64,000 nt of DNA from the NCBI RefSeq assembly GCF_009789195.1, contig NZ_WSTC01000004.1, forward strand, positions 151,579 to 215,578, in the 5' to 3' direction. The stretch comes from Paenibacillus sp. MMS18-CY102 (GTDB lineage: Bacteria; Bacillota; Bacilli; Paenibacillales; Paenibacillaceae). The translations under genes were made by a program, and so were the position numbers. The first letter of the stretch is position 1. Each line of letters begins with the position of its first letter. Positions 8,158 through 16,149 of the stretch are shown in pieces. The notes below the pieces were generated by a model. The model saw nothing but the letters and a program-made list of their open reading frames with translations. It made no database searches and had not been told where the DNA came from.

Positions 8158-9441
8158 ATGAAATTCAAGAAGCTTAGCGCATTATTCGTAACCGTCGCAT
8201 TCATCCTGTCGTCCTTCGCCACGTCCGCCTTCGCCGCCCCTTCGAAACCGGCACCTGCAGCCACCGTCGTTGTTGACGGCAACCAAATCCAGATTAACGG
8301 GGAACAGCCATTCGTCGACAAAGGCACTTCGTTCGTTCCATTGAAGCCGCTGTTTAACGAGCTGCATATCGCACTCCAGTGGGATAACGCTGCTAAGACG
8401 TTAACGGGCGTTAAAGGCGACCTGTCAATCGGGCTAAAAATCGGCAGCACCTCTGCCAGCGTGAATGGCAATGCCGTCCAGCTTTCCGCTGCCCCGCGGA
8501 TCGTTAACGGCACAACCTTCGTACCGCTTCGGTTCGTTGGGGAAGCAACCGGATATGAAGTGGCTTGGTCCCAATCAACGAATACGATTACGCTAACATC
8601 GAAACAACCGCAAGTCGAAGCAACAAGCAAAGGCTTCATGTGGAAAGTCCAAAACAACGGCAATACCGTCTATCTCGTTGGCTCTATCCATGTCGCCGAC
8701 GACGCGATGTATCCGCTGCGCAAAGAGTATGAGGAAGCTTTTAAAAGCGCGGACTATTTGGCCGTTGAGGTTGATTTGTCCAAAACGGATGAGAAAACAT
8801 CCAACTACTTAATAGCCAAATACGGCACCTATACGGATGGCACGACGCTGAAGGACCATGTCTCGGCCGATACGTATAAGCAAATCGGTGCCATATTGAA
8901 ATCACGCAAAATAGCGGAAAACGCTTTTGACAGCTACAAGCCGTGGGTAGTTAGCCAAGTCATTTCTACTTTCCAAGTAGCGGATAAAGGATACGAGCCT
9001 TCCCTTGGCATTGACCAATACTTCTTAGACAACGCGAACAAAACCAAAAAACCGGTCATCGAGCTGGAAACGTATGAACAGCAGATCAAGATGTTTGCTG
9101 ATTTCTCAGTTGGACTCCAAGAGGACATGTTGAAAGCTGCTATCGCTGGCTACAACAACCCAAATACGGACAGCAGCGGAATCGATGAACTGACGGCAAT
9201 GTGGAAGGACGGCGACGAGAACACGCTGGCCTCACTGGCTAAGCAAATGTCTGCAAACGAAGAGTACTACAAAGCAATGCTCGCAGACCGTAATGCTGGC
9301 ATGGCGGAGAAAGTAACCGGCTTCCTAAACAGCCCGGACAAAAAAACGTACTTTGTTGTCGTTGGGGCACTCCATATGCTAGGCGATGACGGCGTCGTGA
9401 CGAAGCTGCGCGCTGGCGGCTTTAAGGTCGAGAATTATTAA
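8158..9441 (+). CDS. Secreted TraB/GumN-like protein with N-terminal copper-amine-oxidase-N domain
   Basis: A signal peptide (KFKKLSALFVTVAFILSS...AFA) is followed by a copper amine oxidase N-type domain, about residues 35-140 (VDGNQIQINGEQPFVDKGTSF... and GTTFVPLRFVGEATGYEV). After that comes a TraB/GumN domain with its hallmarks: the N-terminal GSIHVAD, an internal EVDLS, and the C-terminal VVGALHMLGDDGVV. TraB/GumN proteins belong to a clan with Tiki-type metalloproteases, but activity here is inferred only. ATG 8149 is also in frame but lies 3 bases from AGGAG; ATG 8158 gives the more typical signal peptide. Function in the envelope is unknown. Confidence 0.82.
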   Translation: MKFKKLSALFVTVAFILSSFATSAFAAPSKPAPAATVVVDGNQIQINGEQPFVDKGTSFVPLKPLFNELHIALQWDNAAKTLTGVKGDLSIGLKIGSTSASVNGNAVQLSAAPRIVNGTTFVPLRFVGEATGYEVAWSQSTNTITLTSKQPQVEATSKGFMWKVQNNGNTVYLVGSIHVADDAMYPLRKEYEEAFKSADYLAVEVDLSKTDEKTSNYLIAKYGTYTDGTTLKDHVSADTYKQIGAILKSRKIAENAFDSYKPWVVSQVISTFQVADKGYEPSLGIDQYFLDNANKTKKPVIELETYEQQIKMFADFSVGLQEDMLKAAIAGYNNPNTDSSGIDELTAMWKDGDENTLASLAKQMSANEEYYKAMLADRNAGMAEKVTGFLNSPDKKTYFVVVGALHMLGDDGVVTKLRAGGFKVENY

Positions 9442-9454
9442 AGTGAGGAAAACA

Positions 9455-9485
9455 AAGAGCAGGGGCATATGCCTCTGCTCTTTTC
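9455..9485 (+). terminator. Terminator after the TraB/GumN gene
   Basis: GAGCAGGGGCA pairs with TGCCTCTGCTC around a two-base turn and is followed by TTTTC. It also separates this plus-strand gene from the minus-strand island that begins at 9499. Confidence 0.8.
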
Positions 9486-9498
9486 ATTAGCCTGTTGC

Positions 9499-10278
9499 TC
9501 ATGCATCGCCACCTTCACCGCCCCAACTAACAACCAAATACTGCCCAGATAACAACAGATTACTTATAAAATTATTTTTAAAACCACTCTGTTCGTTATA
9601 TACCGTAATTTGGCCGGTAGCCTTGTCCAACTCATGCACGCCGTCCTGCAACGTCCCTATCCATACAAACCGATCGTTGCCGACAATGCTCCTCGCGTTA
9701 CTCCCTAGTTTTTTGTTGCTCTTGATCGTATTCGACTGCACATCCAGTACAGCAGCCGTATTCTCCGATACGATCCATGCCGTTGTGCCATCACTGTGAA
9801 CAGCAAGGTTGCTTCCTATCCCGAGAAAATCATCCGTATAACGATGAAGCGTTCCATCCTTCCGGTCATACCGAAGCAACGGCACTTCATTGTTCACTTC
9901 GCTGGAACCAAACAGCTGATTGTAATAGAACCAAATCTGGCTTTTGTCATAAGCTATCGAATTGTAATAATTGCCTGGCTCCGTCGCGTATGTTCGCTTT
10001 TCATGGGTTGTCATATGAAAGGAGGTTATGCCATGTTCATCTACACTCCAAATGTTCTCCCCTATAAGCTTGCCATCAGCCGCATCTGAGCTTATTTTCT
10101 GGATATTCATCTTTAAAAAATCCGGTTCTGCAGCCAAGATAGGCTCTTCCGATGAAGGGCTGGTTGGCAATGCCGCTTTCTCGCTTGAACAAGAGACTAG
10201 CAAGAGGATAATAAAGAAGGCCATCATGCTGCTCATCAATTTCGTGCTGCTCTTTAATAAAATAGCGTTTATCTGCAT
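9499..10278 (-). CDS. Lipoprotein with beta-propeller-like repeats
   Basis: A hydrophobic N-terminus ends in the lipobox LLVSC, so the protein should be lipid-anchored on the outer face of the membrane. The mature part has repeating short strands of the type IWFYYNQLF, TAWIVSEN and RFVWIGTLQDGVHELDKATGQ, reminiscent of two-component-regulator-type propeller blades. It ends abruptly after one blade motif (SGQYLVVSWGG). At 259 residues it holds too few blades for a closed propeller and may be C-terminally shortened. It overlaps the end of the preceding minus-strand gene by 10 bases. Function unknown. Confidence 0.6.
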   Translation of the reverse strand: MQINAILLKSSTKLMSSMMAFFIILLLVSCSSEKAALPTSPSSEEPILAAEPDFLKMNIQKISSDAADGKLIGENIWSVDEHGITSFHMTTHEKRTYATEPGNYYNSIAYDKSQIWFYYNQLFGSSEVNNEVPLLRYDRKDGTLHRYTDDFLGIGSNLAVHSDGTTAWIVSENTAAVLDVQSNTIKSNKKLGSNARSIVGNDRFVWIGTLQDGVHELDKATGQITVYNEQSGFKNNFISNLLLSGQYLVVSWGGEGGDA

Positions 10279-10712
10279 AAATCAAAAGCCCTTATAACTT
10301 TCTCGCCCAATTCAGTATTCGTTGCGGATAAGCCGAGCTTCAGCTTGCTGTCTGTCAAAGGATAATGGGCGCCATCCTTCTTCCCTTCTGTCGGCAGCAA
10401 TGTATACCCTATCTCCGGTTCAAACGCTATAGACAGATAAAGGTATAGCTTTGGCATATCTCTTTCTCTTTTGGTCGAAACAACAGCTCCCCCTATATCA
10501 TCAGCTGAATAGTTTTTACTCGCCACAACTTGGATACATTCGAGACAAGCATCGCCTATTTCCTCCGCGTGATGCGGTGAAGGCAGCATGATCGGCTTAT
10601 TAATGTCTGTGTACGGCCCATCTATTCTAATACACGGAAAGATGATGATTTTATTGGTTGCATTTTCTTTATACGCTCCAATTCTTATTCGCTCTGGGTT
10701 AAATTTCTCCAA
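10269..10712 (-). CDS. Small soluble protein, possible toxin-immunity protein
   Basis: TTG 10712 is preceded by GGGGAGGG. The 147-residue cytosolic protein has no signal peptide or membrane segment. It reads as an alpha/beta single-domain protein (RIRIGAYKENATNKIIIFPCIRIDGPY..., C-terminal LGEKVIRAFDLC). I do not recognise it with certainty; size, composition and its place among other small orphan genes resemble contact-dependent-inhibition immunity proteins. It lies 14 bases after the 59-codon gene upstream and overlaps the downstream lipoprotein gene, so the three probably form a transcription unit. Confidence 0.5.
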   Translation of the reverse strand: MEKFNPERIRIGAYKENATNKIIIFPCIRIDGPYTDINKPIMLPSPHHAEEIGDACLECIQVVASKNYSADDIGGAVVSTKRERDMPKLYLYLSIAFEPEIGYTLLPTEGKKDGAHYPLTDSKLKLGLSATNTELGEKVIRAFDLCR

Positions 10713-10726
10713 ATGAAGCCCTCCCC

Positions 10727-10906
10727 TTATTCAATCAACGTTATGCTCTTAACGTCGCGGAATGCAATATACACAGGTTGGCGGCCTATATCTATCCAGA
10801 ATGAATAGATTTCTCCCCCTAGTTTCCTAACTTCCAAGAGTTCCCCTTCCGCAATCTGTCCATTTTCAAAAACGATCATGTACTGCGATCCACTTATAAG
10901 TTCCAA
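10727..10906 (-). CDS. Small hypothetical protein (59 aa)
   Basis: TTG 10906 follows GGGGTGA with good spacing, and an open frame runs to TAA at 10727. The product begins LELISGSQYMIVFENGQ and contains IYSFWIDIGRQPVYIAFRDVKSI, an even mix of beta-prone segments with no membrane helix. The next gene starts 14 bases downstream behind its own GGAGG. Size and spacing support a real short gene in the island; no family is recognised. Confidence 0.5.
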   Translation of the reverse strand: MELISGSQYMIVFENGQIAEGELLEVRKLGGEIYSFWIDIGRQPVYIAFRDVKSITLIE

Positions 10907-11041
10907 AGCGCTTCACCCCTTATTCGTTACTCATCAAATATAGCCATCTCCTCAAGGGCATCCTCTATGCTGCATCAACGGCTTCTTGTTCCTCATAAGC
11001 CTTTTCCATTGGAAACGGACTTCTTCATCAGTTCCCTGTCA

Positions 11042-12244
11042 TCATTTATCATTAAACCATTCACTGCCCCCTAAATATTGTAGTATGCCATAAGCGAACT
11101 CCAACTCTGCGTGGCCGCCTTCTGCGTAGCCCATGCTTGTACTGATACCAAGATATTGAGGCGTAAAGTAACAGAATATATCGCTTTGCCCCTCAGTCCC
11201 AGCGAACTCTAACGAGTCTGCGTTGTTCAAACTCTTTGCTAGTTCTTCATCTGTCATCCATGCGAAGCTGTCGACAATCGCCTCTTTGCTCGCAACCGTA
11301 GTTTGCGGCACTTGAAACGCCCCATCACGTATCTTGCTAATAAAGCCTGCATCGATGGCCAGTACATCTTTAAGCGTGACTTTGCTTGCGTCTTCCAAAT
11401 TTATGTTTGTTGTATAAAATAAATTGTTTGGATGGGCGGTCCCCTTTAGGCTCCCAATCCCACTATATTGAATGCTGAGCAACTGTTTATTTTGCAATGC
11501 TACAGCGTAATTAATTTCAAGTGTTAGCTCACCCAGGCTACCCGCTTAATAATAATGGAGCACATTCAGGGCCTCACTTTTAAGCCGTTTATTAATAATT
11601 GCCTGCTTGTCCTGATCCATTAAGCCAGTGATTTGAGGATAAGCGATCACGACATTATCCGATACATACTCCTCTTTTCTAACTGTATATTCACTGCTCA
11701 CAGGTTCGATTTCATTGTTTACAGGTTCATTAGCAGCCATGCTTCCTTCTGCCGATAGATATAACTCTGATGCTTCCCCGTCTTGGCGGCAGGATTGTAA
11801 GCTGAATCTCAATCCATTCATCAAGTACAACAATTCGTAGGTTACATCTTCTTCCGAAGCTGTCCACGTTTTCTTGACTTCTTGCTGTCCCATTAATCTC
11901 TTTATTTGCTGGAAGTTCATGCCGGGTCTTGCGCCTATTTCGTTTAAAATGCCACTCTGTGTATCCTCGTTTACTGCGAGTGATATAGGCAATGAATCCA
12001 CCCCATCATCCGGATAGATGAAGGTGACGCCCAAATCCTCTACATATACAGTCGGGAACATCATATGAGATCCCTGCATTGCGACCGTATCTTCACTGCT
12101 GCCCGACGCCGAAAGCTTGAGGGCATCCCCCCTCTTTACACCCAAATACTGATGGATCATATCTTCACTTTCTATCTGCTTACTCTTATTCGCACATGAA
12201 CATAGCAATGCAACAATGATAATGGCAGTAATTATTTGTTTCAT
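11042..12244 (-). pseudogene. Lipoprotein gene interrupted by one in-frame TAA
   Basis: The frame from 12244 encodes a lipoprotein (lipobox LLCSC), then a segment resembling DUF4309 (RPGMNFQQIKRLMGQQEV...), then VIAYPQITGLMDQDKQAIIN...LNVLHYY and a TAA at 11546-11548. Directly after that stop the same frame continues with AGSLGELTLEINYAVALQNKQLLSIQYSGIG and runs to 11042. The two halves join without a shift; the junction HYY-stop-x-SLGELTLEINY reads as one DUF3298/RsiV-like domain. A single nonsense mutation in a roughly 400-codon gene explains everything. It could be a sequencing error or an allele present in only part of the population. Confidence 0.8.
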
Positions 12245-12253
12245 ACGTCCTAT

Positions 12254-12558
12254 TCATTCTCCTCTTACATGAACAGCATGCACATGCTTCTGGGACAGGA
12301 ATAATAATACACCCAGCAACTCTTCCTTATGTGTACTGTTCACATGCTGGCTAACCTCAGTAAAGAAAGCAACTATTTCTTGTAGCTCGTTATTCACTAA
12401 CCTTACATTCGTTCGATTATAATCTTTCAGTTTTTTTAATTTTGAATATTTAGTCCAGCTCTTTGTCTGATGAAAAAGAAAAAAATGTATATCTTCACTT
12501 AATTCCAATTTCCCAACCTTTCCCCATTTTGATTATACGAAATAATCTCATACGCCAC
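12254..12558 (-). pseudogene. Frameshifted paralogue of the 101-aa island protein at 16150-16455
   Basis: GTG 12558 behind GGGGTG opens a frame encoding MAYEIISYNQNGERLG, matching the start of the intact paralogue (MGLDVLLYDQNDTLLD). Near 12505-12515 the frame must shift by one base to continue as KLELSEDIHFFLFHQTKSW...LKKLKDYNRTN, matching VIEEDLHSAIFYKTNNW...LRKIKDYYSPN. From start to stop the region is 305 bases against 306 in the paralogue, so one lost base accounts for the damage. Without the 5' part an 84-codon frame from a TTG remains and may still be translated. Confidence 0.7.
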
Positions 12559-12581
12559 GTGTAATCACCCCGTTTGTTTGG

Positions 12582-13121
12582 TTACGCTAAGCATAACTTT
12601 TCCTTGAAGATCGTTAATGCTGATTCAATATCTTCAATAACGGCATCACTATCCAACATGCTAGTTCTATATGGCCTATAAGTCTTCATACAAGATTGAT
12701 AAACCGCTCTAATGAACTGATCCTTTTCTAAAACACAAAGCACTTCCCGGTTTACTGCAACCTGAAAATTATTCATTTTTGTTTTCACAAAAAGCACACT
12801 AAACGAGGATCCTGCGCAAACAAGATGAAACTCTCTCCTATCACTATCCCCTAGATCAAAACCAATTTTGTTCCAATGGCCGATTAGATCATCAATGGAA
12901 TGCGCGAGTTTGATGCCATGAATATTGGGACCGCCATCCATCACATCATGCTCCAAAAATACGATGGCGTTATCATTTCAGCTATCCAAACAGAAAGCAA
13001 CACCCACCCCAATCTGCCACAAGTGCCTGCACCCCTTCGTCGGCCTCTAACTCTTCTATATTTACGCAATATCGAGACTTTTCAATTTCAATGTTAAATC
13101 ATTAATATGATTCAATAACAT
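12582..13121 (-). pseudogene. Degraded small island gene (at least two frameshifts)
   Basis: The longest intact piece, 12582-12956, encodes 124 residues (HGIKLAHSIDDLIGHWNKIGF..., FHLVCAGSSFSVLFVKTKM...). Homology-like coding extends upstream: an ATG at 13121 behind GCAGGTGG encodes MLLNHINDLTLKLKSLD and stops. A second frame reads YCVNIEELEADEGVQALVAD, and the original frame resumes as NDNAIVFLEHD. Two shifts whose sum restores the frame would rebuild a roughly 179-residue protein. I recognise no family; an immunity-type single-domain protein is the likeliest guess. Interpretation of the 5' third is tentative. Confidence 0.45.
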
Positions 13122-13138
13122 GTATCCACCTGCTTATC

Positions 13139-13732
13139 TTACGGATGTAATAATTTACTCGTTATAAAATAACGGGAATACTCCTCTTGCGCTTCTTTGC
13201 TTATACTCATGAACCAGCTTTGTTGCTCGATTAGATAAGCTTCTTTCCCAGCATCATCGTCCATGTACGGCAAAGGGGGATAAAACACTCCACTGTATCC
13301 CGGCAATTCACTCCTTATTTCCATAAGCATTTGGCCCAGCTTGTTTTGCCCACTGCCGTCCCCACCGTCACCCCAAAAAGAATCATTTTTGGTATGTTCG
13401 ATTAGCAGGCAATTTCCAGTAGAGACTAAGATATCCCTTACGCTTTCATGCTGCTCACATTTTGCTGCAATCGCTCTCCGCATGATGGCCTCTTTCATTT
13501 CCTCCCAATCCTTTCGGAGTGGCTTGTTTCGATCGCGTCCTGCTATAGCCGCCTCCATAGGCGTTCGCAGCAATCGGATTTCCTCTTCAAAGCTGGTATT
13601 CGCAAATTTCATCGCTTGAAAATAATGCTCCACCGTTGCCCATCGTTTATTGTCCAGTTCTATCGGATGCTTCGAGAAATTAGAAAAGCAGCCGTAGGGC
13701 TTATTCGTTTCATAAAATTTGATCTGAATCAT
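13139..13732 (-). CDS. NADAR-family protein (YbiA-like)
   Basis: ATG 13732 sits behind AAGGAG. The 197-residue protein shows the NADAR (DUF1768) hallmarks: FSNFSKHPIELDNKRWATVEHYFQAMKF near the N-terminus, with the conserved N-F-S and E-H-Y-F-Q-A-x-K, and NDSFWGDGGDGSGQNKLGQMLMEIR in the second half. Known NADAR proteins act as N-glycosidases on riboflavin pathway intermediates or remove ADP-ribose from guanine in DarT-NADAR systems. No DarT toxin or riboflavin gene is in the window. Its place inside a run of orphan immunity-like genes makes an anti-toxin role plausible but unproven. Confidence 0.88.
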   Translation of the reverse strand: MIQIKFYETNKPYGCFSNFSKHPIELDNKRWATVEHYFQAMKFANTSFEEEIRLLRTPMEAAIAGRDRNKPLRKDWEEMKEAIMRRAIAAKCEQHESVRDILVSTGNCLLIEHTKNDSFWGDGGDGSGQNKLGQMLMEIRSELPGYSGVFYPPLPYMDDDAGKEAYLIEQQSWFMSISKEAQEEYSRYFITSKLLHP

Positions 13733-13816
13733 GTGGCATCTCCTTTTTGACCAATCCGAACCGGTCCCCCTTTATTTATCGGATGAAATGATAAGTTTAT
13801 TTGGAATTATTTATAA

Positions 13817-13846
13817 CAAAAAACCTTTAGAATTATATCCAAAGGC
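13817..13846 (-). terminator. Terminator on the minus strand
   Basis: Read on the minus strand, CCTTTGGA pairs with TCTAAAGG around a TATAAT loop and is followed by six T residues. It ends the transcript of the 127-aa gene at 13986-14369 and splits the island into two transcription units. Nothing else is seen between 13847 and 13985. Confidence 0.75.
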
Positions 13847-13985
13847 CTTAGATGAATGAAATCATTTGTTTTTCAACCCGACATACATCGTTTGTATTAA
13901 CCATCTAAGTTTATCTGGGTTCATATTCCGCATCCCATGTGCGATAGAAAATATTTAAATAACTCCAATCCCCCACCTCACAAAG

Positions 13986-14369
13986 TTAATAATTAAGATT
14001 AAAAAATGCTATGTCATTAGCATGAATAGTTACAAATGTGCCAATAGTTAAGGGTACGCCCATTGCCTCCACGCAAACAATACTCTCTCCTAGCCTTATG
14101 ACGGTATACCCATCATCATCGATAGACTCGATTTCCCCAGTTAATATAAGGCCATCATTCATTTGTTTTATATGATATTGCATGCTAGGTGAGCTAATCA
14201 TGTTATCGCCCCACATTAAATGATCATGAATTTCAATCTCCACATGATATTCATTGTTCACTGCGGGTAAATTCCCATTCCATAAAGCTTTACCATTCCC
14301 TAGTTTTGATTGAAATAAAACGAAGCACTTTTCACCTATGTGTTGAACTTCGGTTATCAAAACCTTCAT
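13986..14369 (-). CDS. Small soluble protein of the immunity-like island
   Basis: ATG 14369 follows AGGAG with normal spacing. The 127-residue, beta-rich protein has no signal peptide or membrane helix. Recognisable segments are NGKALWNGNLPAVNNEYHVEIEI and a short OB-like strand pattern (LTGEIESIDDDGYTVIRLGESIVCVE). No family is recognised. It is the last gene before a terminator. Size and neighbours suggest the same class as the other island proteins. Confidence 0.6.
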   Translation of the reverse strand: MKVLITEVQHIGEKCFVLFQSKLGNGKALWNGNLPAVNNEYHVEIEIHDHLMWGDNMISSPSMQYHIKQMNDGLILTGEIESIDDDGYTVIRLGESIVCVEAMGVPLTIGTFVTIHANDIAFFNLNY

Positions 14370-14435
14370 GTTCTAGCTCCTATCTCTTAAAAGCTCTTAT
14401 GCTTAACCGCCTGTAACAAGCTGAATATTCGTTTA

Positions 14436-14786
14436 TTACGTCAGCATTTGCTCGAAGTCACACGCCGCAACAGCCCTACATCCACTGTCCCGTAAATCAA
14501 CCAACAGTTTGGAAATGCAGGCGATATAAAAATATGAATCTATCCCCTCATTGGGTTCGATATCAAGATAGTACCTTGAAAACAAAAATCCGCATGGATG
14601 CTCTAATCGCTTGGACTCATCAAATTCATCATTTCCTCTTAAATAAATAGCACAACAAGGGCTCGAAATTACCCATCTCCCTCTCTTTCCATCAATGCTC
14701 TCCGACACATATTGAGCAACTTCTTCGTAACCGGCATCTGTATCAATGAACATTTTACAAAATAAATCAATCTCATCTAGAAGCAT
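14436..14786 (-). CDS. Small hypothetical protein (116 aa) of the immunity-like island
   Basis: The best start is ATG 14786, directly behind GGGGTGAT; the longer open frame upstream overlaps the Im-like gene and is unlikely to be translated. The product begins MLLDEIDLFCKMF and contains a cysteine pair (SSPCCAIYL) and a C-terminal helix (ACISKLLVDLRDSGCRAVAACDFEQML). It appears soluble and monomeric in size. No family is recognised; it follows the colicin-immunity-like gene by 22 bases, so the two are probably co-expressed. Confidence 0.55.
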   Translation of the reverse strand: MLLDEIDLFCKMFIDTDAGYEEVAQYVSESIDGKRGRWVISSPCCAIYLRGNDEFDESKRLEHPCGFLFSRYYLDIEPNEGIDSYFYIACISKLLVDLRDSGCRAVAACDFEQMLT

Positions 14787-14808
14787 ACTATCACCCCGCT
14801 CAGAACTC

Positions 14809-15021
14809 CTATAGCAGCAGTTCCGGTTCATACTTGAGCGCTTGTTCAACGATGTCTTCAGCACTTCGTTCCTCTTCACCCCAGAAAATCAAATCACTCA
14901 TATTAGGATGTGGAACACTTCTCTCCACTATTGCCATCATGCGATTAAGCTCTTCCTCCGAACCTTCCGCATTCATTATCTTTTGTACAATCTCAATCAA
15001 TTCCTCTTTACTGAGCCTCAA
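14809..15021 (-). CDS. Colicin/pyocin-type bacteriocin immunity protein (Im7/Im9-like)
   Basis: TTG 15021 lies 7 bases after AAGGAGG. The 70-residue protein matches the four-helix colicin DNase immunity fold: ELIEIVQKIMNAEGSEEELNRMM corresponds to helices I and II. HPNMSDLIFW corresponds to the toxin-contacting helix III motif (HPSGSDLIYY in Im9), and SAEDIVEQALKYE to helix IV. Im proteins bind and block HNH nuclease toxins. No nuclease toxin gene is in the window, so this is an orphan protecting against toxins of other strains or the remnant of a lost pair. Confidence 0.8.
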   Translation of the reverse strand: MRLSKEELIEIVQKIMNAEGSEEELNRMMAIVERSVPHPNMSDLIFWGEEERSAEDIVEQALKYEPELLL

Positions 15022-15055
15022 TTGTTAACCTCCTTCTCCAAAAACAATACATGCA

Positions 15056-15745
15056 CTAGTCAATTTGTGTTAAAACATATGCCACTGGCTCCCCGGAAAC
15101 CGTTCCGAAGAAATACACCTGATTCGAAATAAACAACTCATAATACTCGCTGTCTGGATAATGTACGTCCCCGCGAAGATTCAATTTAGCTTGCGGCTGG
15201 GCCGATGGCAAAGTTTCAAATGTAAATCCCTCAAGCAACTGCATAATGAACACCATCGGGGTGCCATTCTCCAGCATAGCCGGCGACTCGTCCTCCAATA
15301 GCCAATTTGGATGTCCGCCGACCTTATTGCCATTTGTATCATCATCACTAGGCAGCAGCTCAATTGTTTTGTATTTAACCTTAGGCTCGTATCCGCTTCT
15401 CATCACGCCATCCCCGGTTGGGAAGACGATTATTCTAAAGTTATTTTGGCAATCGCGAATAAAATCCTCAGGAATGACTGCCCCAGGCAATGGTACATCC
15501 AACATTCGGGGAATATAATGATCCTCATCCACGCAACATGTACAAGCAAAAACAGCCATAGATTTCCCATGCCATGCGTGCCCTATAGGAAATGCAATTT
15601 GATAGAAGAACGTTAACGGCGAATCACACAGTTGACAAGCTGGAAGCCCATATTCCAGTGGAATTACGGGATGTCCGCCAATAAACGACCGCTCTGAACT
15701 GCTTTGCACCGATTCGCCAACAATCCGCATTATATAAGATGCCAT
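15056..15745 (-). CDS. DUF1963/YwqG-like protein
   Basis: ATG 15745 follows GGCGGTG; a TTG at 15766 is an alternative. The protein of about 229 residues contains GGHPVIPLEYGLPACQLCDSPLTFFYQIAFP, a CxxC pair near residue 36 and a second CTCC cluster near 70. Later come VGGHPNWLLEDESP and a C-terminal beta segment (YYELFISNQVYFFGTVSGEPVAYVL). The two GGHP motifs and a repeated layout resemble DUF1963 (YwqG) proteins, which occur next to toxin genes of the LXG type in Bacillus. A structural metal site from the cysteines is possible. Function unknown. Confidence 0.55.
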   Translation of the reverse strand: MASYIMRIVGESVQSSSERSFIGGHPVIPLEYGLPACQLCDSPLTFFYQIAFPIGHAWHGKSMAVFACTCCVDEDHYIPRMLDVPLPGAVIPEDFIRDCQNNFRIIVFPTGDGVMRSGYEPKVKYKTIELLPSDDDTNGNKVGGHPNWLLEDESPAMLENGTPMVFIMQLLEGFTFETLPSAQPQAKLNLRGDVHYPDSEYYELFISNQVYFFGTVSGEPVAYVLTQID

Positions 15746-15808
15746 CTCAAGCACCGCCCTTTTCAATTATCGAACGCCCTTCCAAATTTATCGGACAGAA
15801 TCAGCCGT

Positions 15809-16087
15809 TTATCTGCTAAAATATTCATCCGAGAACTCACCATCCATATTATAATCCACATCATAGTAGAAAAGCCGGATTCCCGTTTTGGGATTAATAC
15901 TTGTATGGATATACTCGATTTGTAGATCCGAAAATTCAAGCCCCGCAGGCAATTCCCCCTTCTCATCCTGAAGAAAATTATGATCACTATTACGAATTAA
16001 TCTTTTAAGAATTTCTATCGTATTATTTTTCAATGCCTCGAAATTGTACTTGTCATTAAAACTCTGTTCAATCGACTTCAAATCCAC
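15809..16087 (-). CDS. Small acidic hypothetical protein (92 aa) of the immunity-like island
   Basis: GTG 16087 is preceded by GGTGGCGG. The product begins MDLKSIEQSFNDKYNFEALK, followed by a helical segment and then LEFSDLQIEYIHTSINPKTGIRLFYYDVDYNMDGEFSDEYF. It is acidic and aromatic-rich at the C-terminus, as in many nuclease-immunity proteins that mimic nucleic acid. That comparison is inference; no family is recognised. Gene spacing to both neighbours is about 60 bases. Confidence 0.55.
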   Translation of the reverse strand: MDLKSIEQSFNDKYNFEALKNNTIEILKRLIRNSDHNFLQDEKGELPAGLEFSDLQIEYIHTSINPKTGIRLFYYDVDYNMDGEFSDEYFSR

Positions 16088-16149
16088 GGACCGCCACCAC
16101 CGGTTCTTCCATTGTGTTAAACCACTTCTATATATCCATTCTCTCTGTG

